Source of the DNA: Porticoccus sp047635255
GTDB taxonomy: Bacteria; Pseudomonadota; Gammaproteobacteria; Pseudomonadales; Porticoccaceae
Reading direction: 5' to 3'
Length of the DNA stretch: 7,971 nucleotides
NCBI GenBank assembly: GCA_047635255.1
Contig: JBLIIR010000051.1
Location: 1 to 7,971, forward strand
Within the stretch, counting starts at the first letter, position 1. Each line of letters begins with the position of its first letter. Both the position numbers and the translations under genes were made by a program. Below, in pieces: positions 1-6,238 of this stretch. Under the pieces are notes generated by a model. It was not told the origin of the DNA. It saw only the letters and a program-made list of their open reading frames with translations, and ran no database searches.

Positions 1-120
1 TCCGCTGGCTTTACAGTTTCTACGGGCTCATCCGCTGGCTTTACAGTTTCTACGGGCTCATCCGCTGGCTTTACAGTTTCTACGGGCTCATCCGCTGGCT
101 TTACAGTTTCTACGGGCTCA
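1..120. repeat. Four perfect 30-bp tandem repeats inside rpsF
   Basis: Bases 1-30, 31-60, 61-90 and 91-120 are identical (each begins TCCGCTGGCT and ends TACGGGCTCA). A fifth unit begins at 121 (TCCGCTG) and then diverges. The unit is a multiple of three, so it adds exactly ten residues (DEPVETVKPA) per copy to the S6 tail. The array reaches the window edge, so the total copy number is unknown. Identity down to silent positions points to recent slippage or unequal recombination. There are no spacers, so this is not a CRISPR. Confidence 0.98.
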
Positions 121-542
121 TCCGCTGACACTTTAGTTGCCTCAGTCTGTTTTGGGGGTTCAGCGGGGGTCGCTCTATCAGAATTCGTTCCTGAGCGCTC
201 GCGACGATCTGATCTCTCAGACTTGTCAGCCTTTAAAATGTAAGATTCTTCAGTAATAGCTTCTTTGCAGCTAAAGACCACACTTCTAATGACGGCATCG
301 TTATAACGAAAATTAGTATTCAATTCTTGCAATACATCTTGATTACATTCAATGTTCATTAGCACGTAATGAGCTTTATGAATTTTGTTTATAGGGTAAG
401 CTAAGTGACGTCTACCCCAATCTTCTAGGCGATGGATCTTCCCATTACCACTAGAAATGGTACTGGAATAGCGCTCGATCATCCCAGAAACCTGATCGCT
501 CTGGTCTGGATGAACCATAAATAATATTTCGTAATGACGCAT
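1..542 (-). CDS. rpsF: 30S ribosomal protein S6, 3' end beyond window, with tandem-repeat tail
   Basis: S6 is a small-subunit ribosomal protein that binds the 16S rRNA central domain as a dimer with S18. The frame starts at the ATG at 542-540 (MRHYEILFMVHPDQ), 4 nt after a near-perfect Shine-Dalgarno AAGGAGG. Residues 1-100 give the complete S6 fold signature: the MRHYE start, KIHRLEDWGRRHLAYPI at about 35-51, the HYVLMNIE strand at about 58-65, and the C-terminal strand VIRSVVFSCKEAIT. Ordinary S6 ends soon after this point. Here an Arg/Ser-rich linker (about 101-125) leads to a tail in which residues 141-180 are four perfect copies of DEPVETVKPA, and the frame is still open at the left window edge. 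A degenerate unit (QTEATKVSAD) precedes the perfect copies. The acidic tail recalls the E. coli S6 C-terminus, which RimK extends with glutamates, but the repeat itself is not one I recognise. rpsR would be expected just beyond the edge. Confidence 0.97.
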   Translation of the reverse strand, partial: MRHYEILFMVHPDQSDQVSGMIERYSSTISSGNGKIHRLEDWGRRHLAYPINKIHKAHYVLMNIECNQDVLQELNTNFRYNDAVIRSVVFSCKEAITEESYILKADKSERSDRRERSGTNSDRATPAEPPKQTEATKVSADEPVETVKPADEPVETVKPADEPVETVKPADEPVETVKPA

Positions 543-544
543 TT

Positions 545-595
545 TACCTCCTTACGGGTAAATAGATGCTCGCCCAATGCGATGCAACAAGGAGT
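545..595 (-). promoter_or_regulatory. Putative S6:S18-binding autoregulatory leader of rpsF
   Basis: Read on the minus strand, CTCCTT (594-589) can pair with AAGGAG of the Shine-Dalgarno (553-548), burying the ribosome site. Between them sits a second hairpin: TGC/GCA plus TCGC/GCGA around a five-base loop, with one bulged A (586-567). An unpaired CCCG (558-555) lies directly 5' of the SD strand. A CCG next to a stem that sequesters the rpsF start region is the known signature of the S6:S18 leader motif, which mimics the 16S rRNA site and gives feedback repression. The pairing is seen by eye, and the assignment rests on that published family. Confidence 0.6.
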
Positions 596-617
596 ATCTT
601 GCCCTAAGTGGAACAAG

Positions 618-653
618 GGCGCGCATTTTACGGGGAGAACCTTGGTATTTCAA
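618..653 (-). promoter_or_regulatory. Sigma70-type promoter of rpsF with GC-rich discriminator
   Basis: On the minus strand there is a -35 TTGAAA (653-648), a spacer of exactly 17 bases, and a -10 TAAAAT (630-625). Each hexamer has five of six consensus bases. The next bases, GCGCGCC, form a GC-rich discriminator of the kind found at ribosomal promoters under stringent (ppGpp) control. The predicted start near 617 gives a leader of about 75 nt holding the S6:S18-like structure. A further small hairpin, GCCCT/AGGGC, spans 620-601. An independent promoter here means rpsF need not rely on read-through from the rnr transcript. Confidence 0.65.
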
Positions 654-766
654 GTATAAATCGAGGGTATATGTCTTTATTGGAATCTATTTTAGACACA
701 GAATTGCAGCTTCAAGGCTGAATTAAAAGATATAAGATCACTATTAAGCGTAGCTGGTGTAAAAAA

Positions 767-1408
767 TTATTTTTCGTTCTTATTTCTGGCTATCTCAGCT
801 GCAACCCAAAATCCTGCAATATTACTTTGCCATCGAGGTAAAATTGAAGTGATGATAACCTGCTCTAATGCCACCCAAATATAAAATAACAATACACCTC
901 GTAAGAACAAAGGGTCCCCTAACAGGGTCGCTATAAAATAAGCTGGTGCAATTGCGATAGATGCAATTTTAGCCGCAAATGTATGATAGCTAGGAAAACA
1001 ACCGAATCTTGACCCGCAGACTAACAATGGAACAATCCAGCAACTAAACGAGATAATTAAATAGCTAAGTTCGCTATAAAAAATTTCTGGCCACAAGGTT
1101 AATAGCCCAATCAGCATGACTGAGTATGTAATTAAATCAGCCCAACTATCGAGTCTAACGCCAAATTCTGTTACTTGATTGAGGCGTCGGGCCAAATATC
1201 CATCTAAACAGTCTGTAGTTAATGAAAAAGCTAGGATCCATAAAAAAATATCCGCCTGCTCTTCTATCGCCAAATAAACAAGGACTGGGGCCAAGGCCAC
1301 TCTAATTGAACTGACCACATTAGGAAAATTTAGAACAAAATTATCAGTAGCCGCCTGATTATTTTTGATCATCCTGTCTTTTATAGCCCTTCCTTTTTTT
1401 AAACCCAT
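767..1408 (-). CDS. CDP-alcohol phosphatidyltransferase family membrane protein
   Basis: This 213-aa integral membrane enzyme of the CDP-alcohol phosphotransferase family moves a phosphatidyl (or similar) group from a CDP-linked donor to an alcohol acceptor, making phospholipids. The full family signature DxxDGxxARx8GxxxDxxxD is present: D66, D69, G70, A73, R74, G83, D87, D91. These residues bind the metals and the CDP. About six hydrophobic segments surround it (roughly 30-48, 50-65, 93-107, 112-131, 143-163, 168-190). The acceptor (glycerol-3-phosphate, serine, inositol or other) cannot be read from the sequence, so no gene symbol is given. The chosen ATG lies 22 bases after the rlmB stop, with only a weak AGG upstream. 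A second in-frame ATG at 1372-1370 (residue 13) would leave the catalytic region intact. It is probably transcribed with rnr and rlmB. The following 224 bases down to rpsF show no clear terminator. Confidence 0.9.
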   Translation of the reverse strand: MGLKKGRAIKDRMIKNNQAATDNFVLNFPNVVSSIRVALAPVLVYLAIEEQADIFLWILAFSLTTDCLDGYLARRLNQVTEFGVRLDSWADLITYSVMLIGLLTLWPEIFYSELSYLIISFSCWIVPLLVCGSRFGCFPSYHTFAAKIASIAIAPAYFIATLLGDPLFLRGVLLFYIWVALEQVIITSILPRWQSNIAGFWVAAEIARNKNEK

Positions 1409-1430
1409 ATCCTAGCCTAGCGTCAATTTT

Positions 1431-2195
1431 TCATTGTCTTTGCCTTAGAGCCTCAAACAAACAGATACCCGTGGCAACAGAAACATTTAAGCTACTGACA
1501 AGCCCCATCATAGGAAGTTTGGCCAATATATCGCAATTTTCTCTTGTTAAGCGACGTAAACCTTTTTCCTCTGCACCCATGACAATGGCCAACGGGCCCT
1601 TCAAGTCTGTCTCATAAATTAATTGCTCTGCTTCGCCTGCAGCACCTATTATCCAGATGCCTCTTTCTTGAAGTTGTTTTAATGTTCGAGATAGGTTCGT
1701 AACAACAACGAGCGGGATTATTTCTGCTGCACCACTAGCAACTTTTTGTACTGTTGGCGTTACACCTACGGCATTATCTTTGGGTACAATTATCGCTTGA
1801 ATACCCGCCGCCTCAGCTGAACGCATGCAGGCACCAAGATTATGAGGGTCTGTTATTCCATCTAAAATCAACAAAAATGGAGGCTGATTTAAGCAATTCA
1901 AAAGTTCAAATAAATAATTCTCGTCTTGAACTCCAGCCCCCTCACAAAGAGCCGCTACGCCTTGATGAGGCCCATTTGATAGAACATCTAAATCTGACCG
2001 CAGAACCCACGTAACTGGGATATCCTGAAGTTCGGCTAAATTGATAATTTTTCTTAATCTCTGATCATCACGTCCTTTTTGGACTTTCAATTCTTGAATT
2101 TTTGATCCTGAAGTTTTCAATACAGACTGGACGGCATGCAATCCAAACAACCACTCGCATTCATAGCTAAATTTTTCTTTTGCACCTTCAGTCAT
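1431..2195 (-). CDS. rlmB: 23S rRNA (guanosine-2'-O-)-methyltransferase RlmB
   Basis: RlmB uses S-adenosylmethionine to methylate the 2'-O of G2251 in the 23S rRNA P-loop. The protein has 254 aa, close to the E. coli enzyme. Residues about 13-90 are the small RNA substrate-binding domain, beginning with the typical FGLHAVQSVL. Residues about 107-254 are the SPOUT (trefoil knot) catalytic domain with all three motifs. Motif 1 is DGITDPHNLGACMRSAEAAG (112-131, with N119 and R125). Motif 2 is IVMGAEEKGLRRLT (204-217). Motif 3 is LPMMGLVSSLNVSVATGI (227-244), which forms the knot and cofactor pocket. It starts 11 bases after the rnr stop with little Shine-Dalgarno, suggesting coupled translation. 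The rnr-rlmB pairing is common in gammaproteobacteria. The gene ends in TGA, showing that TGA is read as stop here. Confidence 0.96.
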   Translation of the reverse strand: MTEGAKEKFSYECEWLFGLHAVQSVLKTSGSKIQELKVQKGRDDQRLRKIINLAELQDIPVTWVLRSDLDVLSNGPHQGVAALCEGAGVQDENYLFELLNCLNQPPFLLILDGITDPHNLGACMRSAEAAGIQAIIVPKDNAVGVTPTVQKVASGAAEIIPLVVVTNLSRTLKQLQERGIWIIGAAGEAEQLIYETDLKGPLAIVMGAEEKGLRRLTRENCDILAKLPMMGLVSSLNVSVATGICLFEALRQRQ

Positions 2196-2206
2196 TAATG
2201 GTCTGC

Positions 2207-4546
2207 CTAATTAAGCTTATTTTTTATTTTCTTTCCAGGAAATTTTTTTCTGCTAGAGCTAAGTTTTTTAGACAATTTTTTAATATGCTCAGTAGTTTTT
2301 TCGCTTTTCTTTTGCTCTTTTTCTACAAGTTCGAAATCAATTTTTCTTTCATCTAGGTCAACTCTAGCAACTTTGACTCTCAATTTATCGCCAAGACGAA
2401 AAATCCTACCAGTTCTCTCCCCCACCAAACGATGATGAGCCACTTCATGAAAATAATAATCTTTTGGCAAACCGGTTATATGAATCAAACCCTCAATATA
2501 CATTTCACTTAACTGCACAAATAATCCAAACCCGGTAACCGAAACAACAACACCGGAAAATTCTTCACCCACACGAGATACCAAAAACTCACATTTAAGC
2601 CAATTAACAACATCTCGAGTGGCTTCATCTGCTCTTCGCTCTGTCATTGAGCACTGCTCGCCAGCAGCAGCTAGGGATTTCTCATCATAAGGGTATATCT
2701 GGGCCTGGCTTAAAATTGGAGCGCCTTCGACCACATGCGTATGCAGGGCATTTATCTTCTTGCGAATTAAATATCGAATCGCTCTATGCACCAAAAGATC
2801 AGGGTAGCGACGAATAGGGGAAGTAAAATGCGTATACTCAGCGTAATTTAAACCAAAGTGGCCATCATTTTCTGGCGTGTAGGCGGCCCTGTTCATTGAA
2901 CGTAATATGACTGTCTGAATAACACTGGCATCTGGGCGCCCAAAAGTCTGGGAAAGAATCCCTTGGAAGTCTTTAGGACTGGGATCATCTCCGCCCGGCA
3001 AACCCAAACCTAATTCTCCCAAAAACTCTCTAAGATTGTCTAATTTTTCCTGTCTAGGTCCTTGGTGAGATCGATATAGTGCAGGAAGTTTATTTTTTTT
3101 CAAAAATTTAGCTGCACAAACATTAGCGCAAAGCATGCACTCTTCAATTAATCTATGAGCTTGTGTTCGGATCACTGGAGTTATCTCTTGAATTTTTCTC
3201 TCCGCATCAAAAATAATCTGGGCTTCCTGAGATTCAAATTCAATAGCTCCCCTTATTTTTCTTGCTTTAAGAAGCTCACAATAAAGATCTGTTAAGTTAT
3301 CTATGTGCTTAGCTATCAGGTGAAACTGTTTTCGAATGCCGCTCCTGATGTCACCTTTTTGGGCTATAATTCCTGCCACTTGGGTGTATGTGAGGCGAGC
3401 ATGAGAATGGATCAGCCCCTCAAGAAACTTAAATCGCGTCACACTTCCATTTTTGTCTAGCGTCATTTCACACACTAAGGTCAAGCGGTCCACATGAGGC
3501 TTGAGCGAGCACAAACCATTGGATAATTTTTCTGGCAACATAGGTATAACATGTTGAGGAAAATATACAGAATTCCCTCTTTCGTATGCCTCTTTATCCA
3601 GAGCTTTTGATACAGAAACATAGTGGGAGACATCCGCAATGGCAACATATAATAACCAGCCGCCTCGGGCACGCGGCTCACAATATACTGCATCGTCGAA
3701 GTCTCTAGCGTCTTCGCCATCAATTGTTACAAACGGCAAATGGCGTAAATCTACTCTAGATTTTTTATCCTTTTCTGAAACCTCATCACTAATAGACTCA
3801 ACATCGCTCAATACCAAATCAGGCCATACGCTTGGAATACCATAATTATGCACAGCAATATCAATCTCCATTCCTGGAGCCAGATGCCCTCCCAGAACCT
3901 GAATGATTTGGCCAGCAGGCAGATTATTCCTGCTCGGTTGCACAACAACCTCGACTACTACGATTTGCCCTGATTCTGCATTATTGCTTTGGCCAACAGG
4001 AATCATAATATCGTGAGTAATTTTTGGATTATCAGGCCTGACAAACTGGATGCTGTTCTCCATGAAGAATCGACCGACCAAAGTCGTTGTTCTATGCTCT
4101 ATCACTTCGACAATAGATCCTTCTTGCCGACCGCGCTTATCTGTCCCAGCAACTCTGACAAGGACCTCGTCTCCATCTAAGACTCTCCGCATTTGACGAC
4201 TAGACAGGTATAAGTCTCCCCCTCCGTTAGCATGTGTAACGAAACCAAAGCCCTCTGGGTGGCCAATAACCCTGCCTTTTATAAGATTCATTTTATCCAA
4301 AGCACCATAAGCATGGCCACGATTTTTGACTAGCTGCCCATCTCGTTCCATTGCAATTAGACGACGTCTGATTGCCTCGCAGGCACGCTCATCCTGTATG
4401 CTAAAATCTAAGCATAATTCCTCATGGGTAAGTGGACCTAGGCTTTTGCTGAGAAAATCAAGGATGTACTCTCGGCTGGGTATAGGGTTGTCATACTTCG
4501 CAGCCTCTCTTCCAGCAAAAGAATCTTTATTGATATGTTTTTTCAT
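2207..4546 (-). CDS. rnr: Ribonuclease R
   Basis: RNase R is a processive 3'-to-5' exoribonuclease of the RNase II/RNB family that degrades structured RNA and takes part in rRNA and tmRNA quality control. The 779 residues show the standard order. A winged-helix N-terminal region lies at about 22-85. Two cold-shock/OB domains follow (about 88-150, with GRVIGHPEGFGFV, and about 160-235). The RNB catalytic domain (about 267-600) carries PFVTIDGEDARDFDDAVY, with D276, D282, D284 and D285 as the metal ligands, and the later HFTSPIRRYPDLLVHR (573-588). An S1 domain lies at about 660-742. The Lys-rich tail (743-779) is typical of RNase R and separates it from RNase II. The ATG at 4546-4544 follows a weak GAAG. 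It is the first gene of the probable rnr-rlmB-phosphatidyltransferase transcript and diverges from the Bax-like gene. Confidence 0.97.
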   Translation of the reverse strand: MKKHINKDSFAGREAAKYDNPIPSREYILDFLSKSLGPLTHEELCLDFSIQDERACEAIRRRLIAMERDGQLVKNRGHAYGALDKMNLIKGRVIGHPEGFGFVTHANGGGDLYLSSRQMRRVLDGDEVLVRVAGTDKRGRQEGSIVEVIEHRTTTLVGRFFMENSIQFVRPDNPKITHDIMIPVGQSNNAESGQIVVVEVVVQPSRNNLPAGQIIQVLGGHLAPGMEIDIAVHNYGIPSVWPDLVLSDVESISDEVSEKDKKSRVDLRHLPFVTIDGEDARDFDDAVYCEPRARGGWLLYVAIADVSHYVSVSKALDKEAYERGNSVYFPQHVIPMLPEKLSNGLCSLKPHVDRLTLVCEMTLDKNGSVTRFKFLEGLIHSHARLTYTQVAGIIAQKGDIRSGIRKQFHLIAKHIDNLTDLYCELLKARKIRGAIEFESQEAQIIFDAERKIQEITPVIRTQAHRLIEECMLCANVCAAKFLKKNKLPALYRSHQGPRQEKLDNLREFLGELGLGLPGGDDPSPKDFQGILSQTFGRPDASVIQTVILRSMNRAAYTPENDGHFGLNYAEYTHFTSPIRRYPDLLVHRAIRYLIRKKINALHTHVVEGAPILSQAQIYPYDEKSLAAAGEQCSMTERRADEATRDVVNWLKCEFLVSRVGEEFSGVVVSVTGFGLFVQLSEMYIEGLIHITGLPKDYYFHEVAHHRLVGERTGRIFRLGDKLRVKVARVDLDERKIDFELVEKEQKKSEKTTEHIKKLSKKLSSSRKKFPGKKIKNKLN

Positions 4547-4597
4547 TTTTTCTTCATTAAATGATACTGTCTTACGAGATGGTCTTTTTTATTTTCA

Positions 4598-4626
4598 ATA
4601 ATGATCAAATTACTGCATGCTATCAA
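4598..4626 (-). promoter_or_regulatory. Candidate rnr promoter
   Basis: On the minus strand, TTGATA (4626-4621, five of six bases matching the -35 consensus) is followed after 17 bases by CATTAT (4603-4598, four of six matching the -10). A start near 4590 would give a leader of about 45 nt before the rnr ATG. It lies in the 133-base gap shared with the divergent Bax-like gene. This is a by-eye match in AT-rich DNA, so moderate trust at best. Confidence 0.4.
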
Positions 4627-4632
4627 AACATA

Positions 4633-4662
4633 TTGTTCTAAAATTAACCAACCACTTATAAA
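4633..4662 (+). promoter_or_regulatory. Weak candidate promoter of the Bax-like gene
   Basis: TTGTTC (4633-4638) is separated by 18 bases from TATAAA (4657-4662), about 17 bases before the ATG. The -35 match is poor (three of six). The position, just upstream of the coding start in the divergent gap, is the main support. Confidence 0.25.
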
Positions 4663-4679
4663 AAACAAAGTGACATGAC

Positions 4680-5354
4680 ATGAACTATAAAAACATGTGC
4701 CTAAGCGCCTTAGCAATAATAAGCTTATTTTTATATCAATTCATATCATCTGATGATGACCATAAAGAGAAAATTATCTCAGTTGCTGACAAAAAAGCAT
4801 ACTTTCATAAAATAATATTGCCAGCTATCGACGAAATATTCGACGAACGCATGCTAATTTATAAAGAAATCAAAATTTTAGAAAAAAATAATGCCATCTC
4901 AGAAATACAATTATTAATTAAAAAATACAACAGCGCTAACCTAGAAGAACTTAAGCAGCGAATATATCCACACCCTAAGAGTATTGCTGTAGCCCAGGCA
5001 GCAATGGAGAGCGCCTGGGGAACTTCTAGATTCGCCAAAGAAGCCAATAACTATTTTGGTATTTGGTCTTTTAGTGAGAAAGATGACCGTATCTCCGCTA
5101 ACGAAAAAAGAGGCTCCAGAACTATCTGGCTAAAAAGATACTCTTCTGTTTCCGATAGCGTCCGTGACTATTATGATCTTATAGGCAATGGGAAAGCATT
5201 TAAGGAATTCAATCGACAGAAACTGCTCACCAAAAATCCACTTGAGCTAGTCAAGTACTTAGATAAATATTCTGAAAAAGGCGCCGAATACGGCAATGAG
5301 CTAGCCAAGATTATCAACTACAATGGCTATATTGGTCACGATACGAGGCTATAA
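4680..5354 (+). CDS. Bax-like membrane-anchored N-acetylglucosaminidase
   Basis: This is a 224-aa protein of the Bax/glucosaminidase family, predicted to cut N-acetylglucosamine linkages in peptidoglycan on the periplasmic side. Residues 1-6 are a short cytoplasmic start. Residues about 7-22 form one hydrophobic segment, a signal anchor with no lipobox or obvious cleavage site. A charged, probably helical stalk follows (about 24-95). The catalytic domain spans about 99-215 and contains AQAAMESAWGTSRFAKEANN, with E110 the expected catalytic glutamate, then YFGIW. It ends with the SV..YY helix (about 158-165) seen in Bax proteins. The cysteine/glycine-rich segment that often follows NNLFGQW in Bax is replaced here by SFSEKDDRIS. 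The gene diverges from rnr and converges with the integrase fragment, whose stop lies only 19 bases past its own. The substrate is inferred from the family. Confidence 0.85.
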   Translation: MNYKNMCLSALAIISLFLYQFISSDDDHKEKIISVADKKAYFHKIILPAIDEIFDERMLIYKEIKILEKNNAISEIQLLIKKYNSANLEELKQRIYPHPKSIAVAQAAMESAWGTSRFAKEANNYFGIWSFSEKDDRISANEKRGSRTIWLKRYSSVSDSVRDYYDLIGNGKAFKEFNRQKLLTKNPLELVKYLDKYSEKGAEYGNELAKIINYNGYIGHDTRL

Positions 5355-5373
5355 CGGAAGCTTAGTATGTAGG

Positions 5374-5790
5374 CTAAACACGGCCAAAAACTCTCATTCT
5401 TGGCTTGTTGTCAAAGTTATTTCGGCCGTCATGAGTTTCAGCCAACTGTTTTTTTATTTGCATGGAGACTTGATAGGCCCCCTTAAATAGCTTTTTCTCA
5501 TAGGCATACTCTCCATTTCTAGCATTACATTTTTTAATGATCTCCATGGACAGCATATCTATTTCTGATTCAGGAAAAGGTTCCTGGCTCAAATTTTCAA
5601 GCATCTGACATCTCAATTCAAAGCTTTTGGATGCATGGGCAACTGCTTTAGTTATTTGATTAGTGCTTGCGCCCTCTTTTAAACCCAATGGAAAGTAATA
5701 AAATTTAGCCTTCGAGTTAGCCAACAAGCGTCTCGGGATAGCTCTTTGATAATGCAGACTTCCTTTTTTGACAGATACATATTTAGGCAT
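5374..5790 (-). CDS. N-terminal fragment of a phage-type tyrosine integrase (probable relic)
   Basis: The 138-residue product begins MPKYVSVKKGSLHYQRAIPRRL. This is the pattern of the N-terminal arm found in many proteobacterial phage/island integrases: a short beta strand, aromatic residues, an R.IP.RL motif, then an L.L and an alanine-rich helix. Full integrases of this type run to about 350-600 residues with a C-terminal catalytic domain (R...HxxR...Y). None of that is present here or in other frames nearby, and the frame stops 19 bases from the Bax-like gene. I infer a truncated remnant of an integrated element. A short stand-alone DNA-binding protein is the alternative. No strong Shine-Dalgarno precedes the ATG (a GGAG lies about 13 bases upstream). 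The family assignment is from pattern recognition only. Confidence 0.5.
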   Translation of the reverse strand: MPKYVSVKKGSLHYQRAIPRRLLANSKAKFYYFPLGLKEGASTNQITKAVAHASKSFELRCQMLENLSQEPFPESEIDMLSMEIIKKCNARNGEYAYEKKLFKGAYQVSMQIKKQLAETHDGRNNFDNKPRMRVFGRV

Positions 5791-5944
5791 ATTTATACCA
5801 AACTCCAGGCGATCTAAATCGCTAGCCTATAGTTTATATTAATGGAAATTAAAATGGGGAAAAATACCTTTCTTTTAATCAATGCCCAAAGCAGCTTGTG
5901 AGAAAATAAAGACAACTTGTAGCCCATCTGTCAAATTTATAGAT

Positions 5945-5960
5945 AATCTGCTAGCAGATT
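5945..5960. repeat. Perfect 16-bp palindrome, possible operator
   Basis: AATCTGCTAGCAGATT is its own reverse complement with no spacer. It lies four bases upstream of a TATAAT (5965-5970), a position where a dimeric repressor or activator could act. As RNA it would be a weak hairpin followed by a few T residues, so a poor terminator is the other reading. Confidence 0.45.
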
Positions 5961-5992
5961 TTTGTATAATAAATGTAGTATTTATTTTTTAC

Positions 5993-6036
5993 GCTAAGCT
6001 ATACTTACTGTTTGTTGCAAACAAAACACCCTTAGC
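5993..6036. repeat. Nested inverted repeats
   Basis: An outer pair GCTAAG (5993-5998) / CTTAGC (6031-6036) encloses an inner hairpin TGTTTG-ttg-CAAACA (6009-6023), with internal loops of 10 and 7 bases. The layout of two nested arms resembles a recombinase or replication-protein site, or a structured RNA. The required RYYYAAC/GTTRRRY ends of an integron attC are absent. Confidence 0.35.
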
Positions 6037-6101
6037 CTCATAAATACCTAAATGAATATTGGTGATATGAGGAAAAATAACAAAAATTATACAAAGGTAA
6101 A

Positions 6102-6130
6102 TTGATTTTTATATTGTTCGTTAATATAAT
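6102..6130 (+). promoter_or_regulatory. Strong sigma70-type promoter for the 111-aa gene
   Basis: TTGATT (6102-6107, four of six), a spacer of exactly 17 bases, and a perfect TATAAT (6125-6130). Transcription would start near 6137 and give a leader of about 100 nt that includes the long hairpin at 6153-6183 before the ATG at 6239. Confidence 0.6.
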
Positions 6131-6152
6131 TATTTCTGATGGTGGTGTTTTA

Positions 6153-6183
6153 CTGCAATTAAAAAACGACTTTTTAATTGCAG
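6153..6183 (+). repeat. 13-bp perfect hairpin in the leader of the 111-aa gene
   Basis: CTGCAATTAAAAA (6153-6165) and TTTTTAATTGCAG (6171-6183) are exact reverse complements around the loop ACGAC. The base of the stem is mixed, the top is an A5/T5 tract, and no T-run follows the 3' arm, so it does not read as a standard terminator. It could be a leader structure affecting mRNA stability or translation, or a DNA operator. Confidence 0.6.
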
Positions 6184-6238
6184 CTGCGCGGCTAACCTAC
6201 TATTACTCAAAAAAACTGAACACAAGAGCTTTTAAAAA

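Larger units (their letters stand above)
5791..6238. other. 448-base AT-rich intergenic region rich in inverted repeats
   Basis: I see no convincing gene, tRNA or integron attC site here. The stretch holds several inverted repeats. One is GCGAT-ctaa-ATCGC at 5809-5822, in the upstream region of the integrase fragment. A perfect 16-bp palindrome lies at 5945-5960 and a 7-bp-arm AT repeat at 5968-5986. A nested pair spans 5993-6036, and a 13-bp-arm hairpin lies at 6153-6183. A TATAAT at 5965-5970 has no matching -35. The right end carries the promoter of the 111-aa gene. Confidence 0.7.

Noticed and set aside
1..120. 30-base direct repeats as a possible CRISPR array
   Set aside because: The repeats are head to tail with no spacers and keep the reading frame of rpsF, so they are coding repeats.
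671..721. A 16-residue plus-strand ORF with a GAGGG just upstream of its ATG
   Set aside because: Too short to judge, not recognisable, and lying upstream of the rpsF promoter on the opposite strand. Chance is the simplest explanation.
3639..3845. ORFs within rnr in other frames (also 3481-3723, 3989-4180, 4326-4601)
   Set aside because: They are shadows of the rnr coding sequence, with no recognisable content and no ribosome sites.
5993..6036. Integron attC site in the small-gene region
   Set aside because: The nested arms superficially resemble attC, but the terminal RYYYAAC and GTTRRRY core sites are missing and the genes differ in orientation.
5791..6238. Search for a tRNA or an attachment site for the integrase relic
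   Set aside because: No tRNA-like TpsiC arm or CCA end was found here or in the rnr/Bax gap, and no convincing direct repeats flank the region.
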